Shown: positions 1 to 8,233, numbered from the stretch's first letter. The stretch: 64,000 nucleotides of DNA from Enterococcus_D sp050529585 (GCF_050529585.1 NZ_CP172882.1:186001-250000); one strand, 5' to 3'. Notes: a model not told the origin generated them from the sequence alone. Numbers and translations are program-made.

Positions 1-206
1 AATTAGAGAAAAAAGGCTATGTCAAAAGACAACAAAGTGACCAAGACCAACGAATAAGCTTGGTTTCCTTAACAGAACCGGGTAGAAAATTGATTGAAGA
101 CATCTTTCCTACCCATGCCCAACAGATCGATCAACGTTTTGGAGAAATCAGTATGGAAGAACTAGCAAATTTAAAAACTATTTTACGAAAAATCACACAA
201 CCATAG
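1..206 (+). CDS. MarR-family transcriptional regulator, C-terminal part (5' truncated by window edge)
   Basis: Reading from base 3 gives 67 codons to the TAG at 204-206 with no start in the window, so the gene begins upstream. The fragment has the winged-helix hallmark of MarR proteins: a recognition-helix tail (LEKKGYV), a D-Q-R-x-S-L-V-x-L-T wing and a TEPGRKL turn, then a C-terminal dimerisation helix. MarR repressors of this kind (MhqR, and more distantly CatR/YodB-like regulators) sense quinones and electrophiles. It ends 15 bases before a dioxygenase gene, so it probably heads and represses this operon. The family call is firm; the ligand is inferred from context. Confidence 0.85.
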   Translation, partial: LEKKGYVKRQQSDQDQRISLVSLTEPGRKLIEDIFPTHAQQIDQRFGEISMEELANLKTILRKITQP

Positions 207-221
207 AAAAGAGGAACTATT

Positions 222-1184
222 ATGAGAAAACAAGACCAATTATTAGGTGTACACCACGTAACAGCAATGACCAGCGATGTCGAAAGAAATTATCACTTTT
301 TTACCGATATTTTAGGCATGCGTTTGGTAAAGAAAACCGTCAACCAAGATGATATCTATACGTACCATACTTATTTTGCAGATGACATTGGTACCCCAGG
401 AACCACGATGACATTCTTTGATTTTCCACAGACATCAAGGGGCAGCAAAGGAACAAATTCTATTACGAGAACCAGCTTCCGGGTACCATCAGATGCGGCA
501 TTGACATACTATGCACAACGTTTTGACGAATTTTCAGTCAAACATGAAGCAATTACAACAGTTTTTGGTACAAATGTATTGCGCTTTTGGGATTTTGATC
601 AACAAGCCTACCAATTGATCTCGGATGAACGTAATCAAGGTGTTGCAGCGGGAACACCTTGGAAAAAAGGACCGGTACCTTTGGAATTTGCGATTTACGG
701 TTTAGGTCCAGTTGAAATCAGTGTTTCTTATTTTGCAGACTTTAAGGGATTGTTGGAAAATGTCCTTGGTTTCGAAACAGTGGCCCAAGAAGCGGACCGT
801 GCATTACTGTCTGTTGGTGAAGGTGGTAATGGTGGGCAAATCGTGCTGATTGAAGACACAACAAGCCCGCAAGCACAACAAGGGGATGGTGAAGTCCACC
901 ATGTGGCCTTTCGTTTAGCGGACCGTGCATCGTTGGCAGTTTGGCAGGAAGTCTTTGATAATTTGGGATTAGCCAATTCAGGTTATGTCGATCGTTATTA
1001 CTTTGAATCATTGTATGTCCGTATTGGGCACATTCTCTTTGAACTAGCTACCGACGAACCAGGATTTATGGGAGATGAGCCTTATGAAACCCTAGGCGAA
1101 AAATTATCGTTAGCCCCATTTCTAGAAAATAAACGCGACTATATCGAGGGTGTGATCACACCTTTCAATACCGTGCGTCAGTAA
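222..1184 (+). CDS. Ring-cleaving dioxygenase, VOC/glyoxalase fold (MhqA/MhqO-like)
   Basis: 320 aa, two vicinal-oxygen-chelate modules. The N-terminal module opens with GVHHVTAM (His11/12), the C-terminal module has EVHHVAF (His226/227) and LFELATDEPGF (Glu274), the expected two-His, one-Glu metal site of extradiol-type dioxygenases. Family members (MhqO/MhqE of Bacillus, MhqE of Staphylococcus) are placed in thiol-dependent quinone or catechol detoxification; true substrates are poorly known. The start is preceded by AAGAGGA. It lies directly behind the MarR gene and 13 bases before a paralogue, so it is surely cotranscribed. Cytoplasmic, no signal peptide. Confidence 0.85.
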   Translation: MRKQDQLLGVHHVTAMTSDVERNYHFFTDILGMRLVKKTVNQDDIYTYHTYFADDIGTPGTTMTFFDFPQTSRGSKGTNSITRTSFRVPSDAALTYYAQRFDEFSVKHEAITTVFGTNVLRFWDFDQQAYQLISDERNQGVAAGTPWKKGPVPLEFAIYGLGPVEISVSYFADFKGLLENVLGFETVAQEADRALLSVGEGGNGGQIVLIEDTTSPQAQQGDGEVHHVAFRLADRASLAVWQEVFDNLGLANSGYVDRYYFESLYVRIGHILFELATDEPGFMGDEPYETLGEKLSLAPFLENKRDYIEGVITPFNTVRQ

Positions 1185-1197
1185 GGAGCAAAAACAT

Positions 1198-2094
1198 ATG
1201 CAACCAATCGACCATATCCATCATATTTCAGCGATTGTCGGTGACCCGCAAGCAAATGTCGCGTTTTATCGCGAAGTGCTAGGACTGCGCCTAGTGAAGC
1301 AAACAGTTAACTTTGACGATCCACATACGTACCATTTGTACTACAGCAACCAAGCCATCGAAAACGGAACGATCATCACCTTTTTTCCATGGGCCAATGC
1401 CCATCCGGGACGTGTGGGGAGTGGACAGGTAGGGCGTATTGCTTTTCGGATTCCCAAAGATAGTAGCGACTATTGGCAAACACGCTTAAATCAAGCAGGT
1501 ATTGCTGTCCAAGAGAGTACATTGTTCAAACAAAAAACCTTAGAACTGGCTGATGTACACGATTTAGCTTTAGCTTTAGTAGAAGCTGAAGAAACAGCAG
1601 ATACGCCCGATATTTTGGGTTTCCATGGTGCAGTGCTGCTTTCCGCACAGCCCGAAGCCACGATTCAAACATTGACGCAAGATTTGGGCCTTCAAATGAT
1701 CGACAAAACAGAAACAAGCAGTCATTTTTTAACAACGGGCAAATTGCATCATGAAATCGTTGTTCCCCATCAAGCATTACCAGCAGGGCGGTGGGGTGTT
1801 GGGACAGTCCACCATATTGCCTGGTCAGTACCAACGGATGAGGCACAAAAAGAATGGCAAGCGTATCTCTATGACCAACAATATGGGGTGACAGAAATCA
1901 AAGACCGTCAGTACTTTCATGCGATTTATTTCCAAGAGCATGGGTCAATCGTTTTTGAGATTGCCACAGAAGCACCTGGATTTTTGGTTGATGAACCACT
2001 GGCATCACTAGGGGAAGCCTTAAAACTTCCTCCGCAATTTGAAGCACAACGAGCAGATATTCTTGCACATTTACCACAGCTAAACATTGATTAA
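1198..2094 (+). CDS. Second ring-cleaving dioxygenase, VOC fold
   Basis: 298 aa paralogue of the preceding gene, with the same two-module layout: HIHHISAI at the N terminus (His8/9), TVHHIAWSV (His205/206) and VFEIATEAPGF (Glu254) supply the putative metal ligands. The LRLVKQTVNFDDPHTYH stretch aligns with the matching part of the upstream paralogue, pointing to an old tandem duplication with divergence. AAGGAG sits just before the ATG. Expected role is opening of electrophilic aromatic rings such as hydroquinones; the substrate is not readable from sequence. Cotranscribed with its neighbours. Confidence 0.83.
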   Translation: MQPIDHIHHISAIVGDPQANVAFYREVLGLRLVKQTVNFDDPHTYHLYYSNQAIENGTIITFFPWANAHPGRVGSGQVGRIAFRIPKDSSDYWQTRLNQAGIAVQESTLFKQKTLELADVHDLALALVEAEETADTPDILGFHGAVLLSAQPEATIQTLTQDLGLQMIDKTETSSHFLTTGKLHHEIVVPHQALPAGRWGVGTVHHIAWSVPTDEAQKEWQAYLYDQQYGVTEIKDRQYFHAIYFQEHGSIVFEIATEAPGFLVDEPLASLGEALKLPPQFEAQRADILAHLPQLNID

Positions 2095-2119
2095 CGGATT
2101 TAGCGGAAAAGGAGTCATT

Positions 2120-2722
2120 ATGCGACAAATAGATCCAACCAGCTTGACCCAAAGGGAAAATTATAAACTATTGATTGGTTCCGTGATTCCCAGACCAGTA
2201 GCAATCGTCACCACTCAGTCTGAAACCGGGATTCTCAATATTGCCCCTTTCAGCTTCTTTACTATTGTCAGTTCTGATCCGCCTATCTTATCGATTGCCA
2301 TTCAGCGCAAAAATGGGGAATCAAAAGATACCGCACGTAATCTGATTGCGACCAATGAAGCAGTTATTCACATATTAGATCAAAGCAATGTGGTTGCTGC
2401 CAATCAAGCAGCAGCCCAATTGCCAAGTGGAGAAAGCGAATTGACCGTTGCTGATTTTACGACGGTTCCGTCGGCAACGGTTGATGTTCTTGGTTTAAAA
2501 GAAGCGAAAGTTCGTTTTGAAACCAAACTGTATCAACATGTCCCTATCTTAGAGGGCAGCCAAGTTGATTTGCTGTTGTTGCAAATCACGGCCTATCATA
2601 TTGATGAGACCGTTTATCAAGACGGCAAAATCGATCCTAACGGCTTACAAGCAGTCAGTCGTTTGGCAGGCAATACCTATGCTACTATTGGTGACATGTT
2701 TGATATCAAACGTCCAGATTAA
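2120..2722 (+). CDS. Flavin reductase-like (FMN-binding) protein
   Basis: 200 aa when started at ATG 2120, which has AAAAGGAG seven bases ahead; an in-frame ATG at 2087 overlaps the previous stop and lacks such a site. The protein has the flavin-reductase-like FMN-binding split-barrel pattern: VIPRPVAIVTTQ near the N terminus, NIAPFSFFTIVSSDPPILSI and a KDTARNL helix. These proteins bind FMN and often supply reduced flavin or reduce quinones. Its place between two dioxygenases and an esterase suggests a part in the same detoxification pathway. Molecular partner unknown. Confidence 0.82.
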   Translation: MRQIDPTSLTQRENYKLLIGSVIPRPVAIVTTQSETGILNIAPFSFFTIVSSDPPILSIAIQRKNGESKDTARNLIATNEAVIHILDQSNVVAANQAAAQLPSGESELTVADFTTVPSATVDVLGLKEAKVRFETKLYQHVPILEGSQVDLLLLQITAYHIDETVYQDGKIDPNGLQAVSRLAGNTYATIGDMFDIKRPD

Positions 2723-2741
2723 TTGAAAGGAGTTCCAGCAA

Positions 2742-3341
2742 ATGAAGGCTATTTATCAAGCAGGACAACCAGAGGCACCAGTACTGGTGTTGCTGCATGG
2801 AACAGGTGGCGATGAACATTCCTTATTGGAAGTTGGTCGGGCCATCTCATCAGAAGCATCATTACTCAGTATTCGTGGGGAAGTCATGGAAAACGGCATG
2901 CGACGCTATTTCAAACGATTGGCGGAAGGAATATATGATGAAGCTGATTTGGCACAACGGGGGGATATTTTGGCAGCAGAGATTCAAGAAGCTGCCGATA
3001 CATACGGATTTTCCATCGAAAACGTAGTGCTTGTCGGGTACTCAAATGGTGCCAATATCGCTATTCGACTGTTGCTGACACACCCGACGGTCTTTACCAA
3101 AGCTATTTTGTATCATTCGATGTATCCAGTAAAGTACTTACCGACGCCGGATTTATCTAAAACACATGTCTTTATGAGTTTTGGTACCCATGATCCAATC
3201 GTTTCAGCGGAAGATGCTGCTTATGTTAGATCTATTTTTAGTGACCGCCAAGCAGAAGTCACAGATAGCTGGACACCGAGTCACCAATTGACGTATCAAG
3301 AAGTTGAAGCGTCAAAAACATGGTTAGCAGAACAACTCTAA
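2742..3341 (+). CDS. Alpha/beta hydrolase, phospholipase/carboxylesterase family (MhqD-like)
   Basis: 199 aa, the usual size of the small carboxylesterase family. LVLLHGTGGDE forms the oxyanion-hole loop; GYSNGA carries the nucleophile Ser101, FGTHDPIV gives Asp151 and the C-terminal SHQL gives His181, so the catalytic triad is complete. MhqD of Bacillus and Staphylococcus, encoded beside a ring-cleaving dioxygenase under MarR control, is the closest known parallel. AAAGGAG precedes the ATG. Last gene of the operon; a strong terminator follows the stop codon at once. Substrate unknown; a thioesterase or ester-cleaving role after ring opening is inference. Confidence 0.85.
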   Translation: MKAIYQAGQPEAPVLVLLHGTGGDEHSLLEVGRAISSEASLLSIRGEVMENGMRRYFKRLAEGIYDEADLAQRGDILAAEIQEAADTYGFSIENVVLVGYSNGANIAIRLLLTHPTVFTKAILYHSMYPVKYLPTPDLSKTHVFMSFGTHDPIVSAEDAAYVRSIFSDRQAEVTDSWTPSHQLTYQEVEASKTWLAEQL

Positions 3342-3390
3342 ACAAAAAGCCCTGCACACAGGAGAAATCTAGTGCGCAGGGCTTTTTGTT
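3341..3390 (+). terminator. Intrinsic terminator of the dioxygenase operon
   Basis: A perfect 15-bp inverted repeat (AACAAAAAGCCCTGC at 3341-3355, its complement at 3376-3390) starts at the esterase stop codon. The descending arm is T-rich (TTTTTGTT). The A-rich opening arm could also let it act on the other strand, where the gene ending at 3593 points toward it. Confidence 0.9.
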
Positions 3391-3592
3391 TGTGGCCGTC
3401 AATGAATCCTCATTCAATTTGTGATATGACTAGTAGCTGTGAAGAAAAATAATAGATATACATTATAAGCCCGATAACAGAGACCTTAATCGATTTAGTG
3501 AGTAAATCTTACCTAACAGCTAGTGTGGATTGATTCTAGAAACGAGTGAATCAAAGAGTTAAACGATTAAATGTTACCGGTCGAATGATGTA

Positions 3593-4243
3593 CTATAAAG
3601 AACCAATCGCCTCATCAATCGCCGTATCCCCGTGGATCACTTCGAACTCTTTGCCAATCGTAGCATTGTTTTCTAAAACAGCTACCAATGTTGCAGCGAC
3701 ATCTCCTCGTGGGATTGAACCAAACTCGTTGCGTTTACCAACTTTGACTTTGCCTGTGGCTGGGTCATCTGTCAAACCACCAGGATGAACGATTGTCCAA
3801 TCAAGGTCAGTGTGACTACGCAGCCATTCATCAGCATAGTATTTGGCAATCGTATAAGGTTGCAAGCTATTTTGTTTGAGTAATTCTTCGCGATCATTCC
3901 TAAAGGTGCTGACCATGACAAAGCGATTGACACCCGCTTTCTTCGCGGCTTCCATGGCTTTGACTGCGCCATCTAAATCAACTGTGAATGTTTTTTCCAA
4001 TCCTTTGCCGCCAGCGCCTGCACTGAAAACAATTGCGTCAACCTCTTTGGCAGCTTCTGCGATCGTATCAATTGAGCTGGCTGCTAGATCAAGTAGAACT
4101 GTCTCAATTCCTCGTTCTTCAAAGAAAGGAACTTGGTCAGGGTTTCTGATCAAAGCCTTCTCTTTAATTTGGGGATGGTCCTTAATCTGATCTGCAAAAT
4201 GTTGACCGACTTTTCCATATGCACCAATAAATAAAACTTTCAT
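3593..4243 (-). CDS. NAD(P)-binding Rossmann protein, SDR/NmrA-like
   Basis: 216 aa from ATG 4243. The AAAGGAG on the minus strand lies 7 bases before this ATG but only one base before the alternative ATG at 4249, so 4243 is preferred. The N terminus MKVLFIGAYGKVG is a dinucleotide-binding beta-alpha-beta with a GxxGxxG-type loop; further on are VDAIVFSAGAGG, MVSTF, YxxxK (YTIAKYYADEW) and WTIVHPGGLTDD. Members act as NAD(P)H-dependent reductases or redox sensors. It stands alone, with no promoter partner close by. Substrate unknown. Confidence 0.8.
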   Translation of the reverse strand: MKVLFIGAYGKVGQHFADQIKDHPQIKEKALIRNPDQVPFFEERGIETVLLDLAASSIDTIAEAAKEVDAIVFSAGAGGKGLEKTFTVDLDGAVKAMEAAKKAGVNRFVMVSTFRNDREELLKQNSLQPYTIAKYYADEWLRSHTDLDWTIVHPGGLTDDPATGKVKVGKRNEFGSIPRGDVAATLVAVLENNATIGKEFEVIHGDTAIDEAIGSL

Positions 4244-4284
4244 CGTCATTCTCCTTTGTTTGATTGGATAAAATAGGAGATATA

Positions 4285-4530
4285 GTGGCTTTTAAACCAA
4301 AAAATCATCCTATTTTCCTACAAGTGTGTTATCAAAAGCATAGCACGCATCCCAATAGCTTACAAATGATAGCAGCTGCTCCATCTCAAAATGACTGGAT
4401 TTTACTTAGTGCAACTACTTCTCGAAAAAAACTTTTTTTAGTGAGCAAAGTAAAATCAATAGGCGACTGTGTACAATTGGTCGTTGCAGGCGGTTGCGTA
4501 AAAGCAAGGGAAAAATCAATTCCTGTTTAA
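4285..4530 (+). CDS. Hypothetical protein, 81 aa (uncertain gene)
   Basis: Open frame from GTG 4285, preceded at 5 bases by AGGAG; an upstream TTG at 4264 has no such site. Product of 81 aa with four Cys, an early FLQVCYQKH stretch and two hydrophobic strands (WILLSA, VQLVVAGG); it might be a small beta-rich protein. I do not recognise a family. The last 15 bases overlap, in antisense, the end of the aldo/keto reductase gene, and the gene is divergent from the SDR gene. Codon choice does not settle whether it is expressed. Confidence 0.4.
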   Translation: MAFKPKNHPIFLQVCYQKHSTHPNSLQMIAAAPSQNDWILLSATTSRKKLFLVSKVKSIGDCVQLVVAGGCVKAREKSIPV

Positions 4531-5358
4531 TGATTCTTTCAACCATTCAGTATCGTTAGGATCACCAGAACCCCGTTGATTTTTATCAATCATTGAGATG
4601 AGGGTCATTTCTTCGTCAGTTAATGTGAAGTCAAAGACATCAATATTTTGCGCGATACGTTCAGTATGGATCGATTTTGGAATCACAACAATATCACGTT
4701 GCAAGTGCCAACGTAGAATGATTTGTGCAATACTCTTGTTGTGGGCATCCGCGATTTTAGCCAATGTAGGATCTTCTAAAACATGTCCTTTGCCTTGCCC
4801 AAGTGGGCCCCAAGCCTCGTGAGCGATATCCAAACTTTTTAAATAGTCATGTAATTTTTTTTGTTGAAAGTAAGGATGTGTTTCAACTTGATCGATGGCG
4901 GGCTTAACTTTCGCAGTCGTCAACAATTTTTCTATGTGTGGTTTTTCAAAATTTGAAACACCGATCGATTTAATCAAACCTTCAGCATACAAACTTTCCA
5001 TGGCCCGCCATTTTTCGTTGTATCCTTCGCTTGGCCAATGGATCAAATAGAGATCCAAATAATCAGTCTGTAGTTTCTTTAATGATTCATGGAAAGCCGT
5101 AATGGTATCCTCATAGGTCGTATGGCTGTTCCAAACTTTAGACGTAATAAACAATTCTTCACGTTTTATACCACTTTCAGCCAACGCTTCACCTAGCCAA
5201 GCTTCATTGTGGTAGATTGCTGCTGTGTCGAAATGACGATAACCACTTTTTAGCGCGTCGGTCACGGAACGTCTTAAGTCGTTTGCATCTTGAACTTTAA
5301 ATACCCCTAAGCCTAACTGAGGAATCATTTGTCCATTGTTTAATTTTAACTGTTTCAT
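4516..5358 (-). CDS. Aldo/keto reductase
   Basis: 280 aa from ATG 5358, which has AGGAGGTG seven bases upstream; an upstream in-frame ATG at 5391 would put this ribosome site inside the gene. The AKR (beta/alpha)8 signature is complete: YRHFDTAAIYHNE with Asp44 and Tyr49, ITSKVW with Lys74 and LIHWP with His107, the catalytic tetrad. IPKSIHTERIAQN near the C terminus binds NADPH phosphate. Close to the 2,5-diketo-gluconate/methylglyoxal reductase group; reduces aldehydes or ketones with NADPH in the cytoplasm. Single-gene unit. Confidence 0.92.
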   Translation of the reverse strand: MKQLKLNNGQMIPQLGLGVFKVQDANDLRRSVTDALKSGYRHFDTAAIYHNEAWLGEALAESGIKREELFITSKVWNSHTTYEDTITAFHESLKKLQTDYLDLYLIHWPSEGYNEKWRAMESLYAEGLIKSIGVSNFEKPHIEKLLTTAKVKPAIDQVETHPYFQQKKLHDYLKSLDIAHEAWGPLGQGKGHVLEDPTLAKIADAHNKSIAQIILRWHLQRDIVVIPKSIHTERIAQNIDVFDFTLTDEEMTLISMIDKNQRGSGDPNDTEWLKESLNRN

Positions 5359-5454
5359 GAAGAAACACCTCCTAATAATGATATGAACCACTTATAGTAT
5401 AGCGTGATTATGCGACAAACAGTACGCATGATGCTTTGATGAGTGGGATATCGA

Positions 5455-6480
5455 TTAGCGCCAGCCCAAATCAGGTGCGATATCCTTCACGATTGTTTCA
5501 AGCAAGTGCATATTGTATTCAACACCTAATGTATTTGGAATCGTGATCAATACCGTATCCGCTTCTTTGATCGCTTCATCAGTTGCCAATTCTTTGATGA
5601 TCTTGTCAGGTTCACCAGCAAAAGTTTTGCCAAAAATCGTTGGATTTTGATGATAGGCAAGAAACCCAACTTGGTCGTATTTTGCATCGTCCCCCTGATG
5701 GCCAAATAGTTGGCGATCTAAGTCAGTCGTAATTGGTTGAATGGAGCGAGTAACCAATGTTCTAGGCGCAAAATCATGACCGGATTTTTTCCATGCTTCT
5801 TTGTAGGCACGCAATTGTTTTGCTTGTTGAATGTGGAAAGGTTCTTTGGTTTCGTAGTTTACTAAAGTGGAGGACTGCAAATTCATTCCATGTTGCGCAG
5901 CCCAAACGGCTGTTTGCTGTGAACCAGCACCCCACCAAATTCTTTGGCGCAACCCTTCAGAAAATGGTTCGATCCGTAATTTTCCAGGTGCTTGTGGGAA
6001 CATAGGTTGAGGATTTTGTTCTGCAAAGCGTGTACCTTCGAGTAATGATAAGAATTCTATGGTTCGTTGACGGGCAACTTCTTTCATTTCTTCTTCGCTA
6101 TAATCATACCCAAAGTATTTCCAACCATCTAACACTTGTTCAGGTGAACCACGTCCTACGCCTAGTTGTACCCTTCCTTGAGTAATGATATCTGTTAACC
6201 CAGCATTTTCTGCCATCATATAAGGATTTTCATAGCGCATATCAATCAAACCTGTGCCAATTTCGATTTTGCTGGTTTTTGCACCAATAGCGGCAAGAAG
6301 AGGAAAAGGTGATCCAATTTGATCCGCAAAATGATGCACGCGATAGAATGCGCCATCAATACCGATTTTTTCAGCTTCGATTGCTAGTTCAATTGATTGA
6401 ATATATGCATCCTTTGCAGTCTTAACAAGTGATCCTTTGTCCATCCAATGCCCAAAACTTAGAAAGCCGATTTTTTTCAT
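5455..6480 (-). CDS. LLM-class flavin-dependent oxidoreductase (luciferase-like)
   Basis: 341 aa, the family's normal size, TIM-barrel luciferase-like monooxygenase. Visible landmarks: N-terminal KIGFLSFGHW, YRVHHFADQIGSPFPLLAAIGAKT (the bacterial luciferase alpha HH region) and RVQLGVGRGSPEQV. AGGAGGG lies before the ATG. These enzymes use FMNH2 or F420H2 to oxidise or reduce small substrates; in a low-GC Firmicute FMN is likely. An inverted repeat (6511-6529) lies upstream as a possible operator. Substrate unknown. Confidence 0.85.
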   Translation of the reverse strand: MKKIGFLSFGHWMDKGSLVKTAKDAYIQSIELAIEAEKIGIDGAFYRVHHFADQIGSPFPLLAAIGAKTSKIEIGTGLIDMRYENPYMMAENAGLTDIITQGRVQLGVGRGSPEQVLDGWKYFGYDYSEEEMKEVARQRTIEFLSLLEGTRFAEQNPQPMFPQAPGKLRIEPFSEGLRQRIWWGAGSQQTAVWAAQHGMNLQSSTLVNYETKEPFHIQQAKQLRAYKEAWKKSGHDFAPRTLVTRSIQPITTDLDRQLFGHQGDDAKYDQVGFLAYHQNPTIFGKTFAGEPDKIIKELATDEAIKEADTVLITIPNTLGVEYNMHLLETIVKDIAPDLGWR

Positions 6481-7008
6481 GATCTATACCCTCCTGAGAA
6501 ATAATCATAGAACTTACTTTTAATAAGTTAAAAATAGTCTACTACTTTTTGTAAGAATAATCGACTAATTGTTCTCGCTATTTTGATAAGGGTTGTTTTG
6601 ATATAAATTGAGTGTCGGTCTTTGGGTTTTCGCGGATAGTGGAGGATTCTTTTATCATGGAAATTCGGCCAAAGCTAAAGTAGTGAGAATTTTTTGTTAA
6701 AGATTGGTCGATTCATAGTCGTTCTACACGATGGGCTTAGGTAAGCTGTATTGTTAACTATGTTGATGATGAAAGATGCGCGTATCTTAAAAGGATAGTT
6801 AAAAGAGAAGCATCTTCTGTGGTATGAAGAAAAGAAGTGAGTATAGAACTGTTACAATGAGATTTTCTAGTCTGACTTTTTGGGGAAGCTTCGTTAGGAG
6901 ACGCCGAAAAAATATGCAAAAAAATAGAAAAGCAGATTGCCTTGTTAAAATAATATTACGGAAGAATTCTTAGAATATATTCGTTTAAATCAATAGGGAG
7001 TCCTTTAT
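6481..7008. other. 528-bp AT-rich gap without an intact gene
   Basis: Holds the upstream region of the flavoprotein gene (minus strand), an inverted repeat at 6511-6529, and, on the plus strand at 6876-6996, short open pieces that could be the decayed C terminus of a regulator-like protein: a frame ending EKQIALLK at TAA 6951, then, shifted one base, a frame reading NITEEFLEYIRLNQ to TAG 6994. No start codon and ribosome site support either piece. Otherwise I see no gene. Confidence 0.5.
6511..6529. promoter_or_regulatory. Inverted repeat, candidate operator upstream of LLM oxidoreductase
   Basis: AACTTA-N7-TAAGTT, 31 bases upstream of the flavoprotein start. The neighbouring CTTTTTGTAAG is a looser partial copy. 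Symmetric AT-rich sites of this size are typical for dimeric MarR or HxlR-type repressors of oxidoreductase genes; which protein binds is unknown. Confidence 0.35.
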
Positions 7009-7245
7009 ATGAAGAAATTTAACACATACTATACTATTATTTTTTCATTATTTTTATTACTGTTGTTAATGCTTCTAATGCAACACAAAGAGTATCCAGA
7101 TTATTTCATATTAACTTTTGTTTATTTGGTAAGCGCATATACACTGTTGGATAAGTTTAAAAAAGCTTCAATAGTTTCTAAAGCTTACCTTCTAGTTTGT
7201 TTATTGATTTTATCTACGATGTTTTTAATGTATATGGGAAAATAA
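7009..7245 (+). CDS. Small hydrophobic membrane protein, 78 aa
   Basis: 78 aa with three hydrophobic stretches, about residues 8-25, 31-47 and 58-75, separated by short charged loops (HKEYPD, DKFKKASI), so probably three membrane helices. Short basic N terminus, no lipobox. GGGAG precedes the ATG by 8 bases. The codons are markedly AT-rich, as in the regulator gene it converges with, and unlike the housekeeping genes around. No family recognised. Its position beside an Rgg-like regulator suggests a partner, for instance a target or immunity/transport function, but that is inference. Confidence 0.65.
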   Translation: MKKFNTYYTIIFSLFLLLLLMLLMQHKEYPDYFILTFVYLVSAYTLLDKFKKASIVSKAYLLVCLLILSTMFLMYMGK

Positions 7246-7258
7246 ATATATGTGGAAA

Positions 7259-8104
7259 CTAGTACTCAGAACTTGCTTTTGCTTTCAATAAATTCGATAA
7301 AAAATGATAATGGAATGTCATTTCAAATCTTTTCAGTAAATTCAACGCTTCGGTTGTTTTATCCTTATCATTTGTTATCAAGCCTTCAAAAAAAAGAATG
7401 AGGACTTTACTTCTTAAATCATCACTTGATACAAAGTGGATAAAAGCATCTAGTATTTTTCTCATAAATTCTATTTCGTTTCTTTCCGCAAAGAGGATTA
7501 AAGAATTGATATACATTTTTTCTATCAAACGATTTTTCTGAAAAATAAGTCTATAAGTATTTATTTTTTTTTCAATGGAGTTTAGATTAAGGATAATGTA
7601 ATCTGTTTCAAAAAGATGCATAACATTTATGAAAATTGTTGATTCAAACCTACCCCAAGTTTCTATTTTATTTAAATAAGACTGGAAAGTATTTTTTAAC
7701 AATTTTTTTTCAGCATAACTAAGCAATAAAATATCTAATTTGTCCAAAGCTAATTTATATTGACCGATTAAATGAAAATAAAAAAAGTCATTCGTAGTAT
7801 CGTATAATTGTTCAAGTTCTTTTATTTGTTTTCCTAATAATTCGAAATCTTGCTTATAATAAAGTGTTTCTAATTGGGTCGCTATCTTTTGTTTTGTGCT
7901 CACAGTATCTTGGCTGGATAATATGAATTCATCAAATGAAACATTCAATTTGTTCAAATATTGGTGCAGTAGATGAAATTTCATAGATGTCCCATCTGTC
8001 TCGTAACTACTAAGGGTGTTTCTGTTAGATATATTTTGTGTTAAATTTTGCTGGGAGACGCCTCTTTCAATCCTGAGTTTTTTTAAAAGTTGATTATCTT
8101 TCAT
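7259..8104 (-). CDS. Rgg/GadR/MutR-type transcriptional regulator
   Basis: 281 aa from ATG 8104, chosen because AAGAGGTG lies 5 bases ahead; an in-frame ATG at 8143 lacks one. Residues about 4-60 form an XRE-type helix-turn-helix (LLKKLRIERGVSQQNL, then ISNRNTLSSYETDGTS and FDEFIL), followed by about 220 helical residues like the peptide-binding repeat domain of Rgg proteins. Rgg regulators usually sense a short hydrophobic peptide encoded next door. Here a 14-codon frame starts 85 bases away on the other strand. Strongly AT-rich, suggesting recent transfer relative to the flanks. The C-terminal domain is diverged, so the exact subgroup is unsure. Confidence 0.8.
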   Translation of the reverse strand: MKDNQLLKKLRIERGVSQQNLTQNISNRNTLSSYETDGTSMKFHLLHQYLNKLNVSFDEFILSSQDTVSTKQKIATQLETLYYKQDFELLGKQIKELEQLYDTTNDFFYFHLIGQYKLALDKLDILLLSYAEKKLLKNTFQSYLNKIETWGRFESTIFINVMHLFETDYIILNLNSIEKKINTYRLIFQKNRLIEKMYINSLILFAERNEIEFMRKILDAFIHFVSSDDLRSKVLILFFEGLITNDKDKTTEALNLLKRFEMTFHYHFLSNLLKAKASSEY

Positions 8105-8188
8105 ATTAGCACCTCTTATTATCTTTTTTTTAATACGAATCAAACAACTAAAGTATGTAATTATATAAGAGAAAGGTGGAGAAATAGT

Positions 8189-8233
8189 ATGGACTTCTTT
8201 TGGGAAATTGTTTTATATTTAGTGAATGTTTAG
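8189..8233 (+). CDS. Candidate Rgg-associated short hydrophobic peptide, 14 aa
   Basis: ATG 8189 to TAG 8231-8233 encodes MDFFWEIVLYLVNV. A ribosome site AAAGGTGG (8172-8179) lies 9 bases ahead, better than chance for an AT-rich gap. The gene is divergent from the Rgg-like regulator, 84 bases between starts, which is the layout of rgg-shp and comR-comS pairs. The product is short (SHP and ComS precursors are usually 15-30 aa), lacks the usual Lys-rich N terminus, and is hydrophobic with one Trp. Expression and function are not shown by sequence alone. Confidence 0.4.
   Translation: MDFFWEIVLYLVNV

Noticed and set aside
1526..1846. Antisense open frame of 106 codons within the second dioxygenase gene
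   Set aside because: It lies wholly opposite a well-supported conserved gene, has no ribosome site and no recognisable domain. The same applies to the many other antisense frames across guaA, pdp, fusA, tuf and the ribosomal genes.
6657..6683. Eight-codon frame MEIRPKLK behind GGAGG
   Set aside because: Spacing to the ribosome site is 12 bases, the product is tiny and charged, and no regulator stands next to it. Probably chance.
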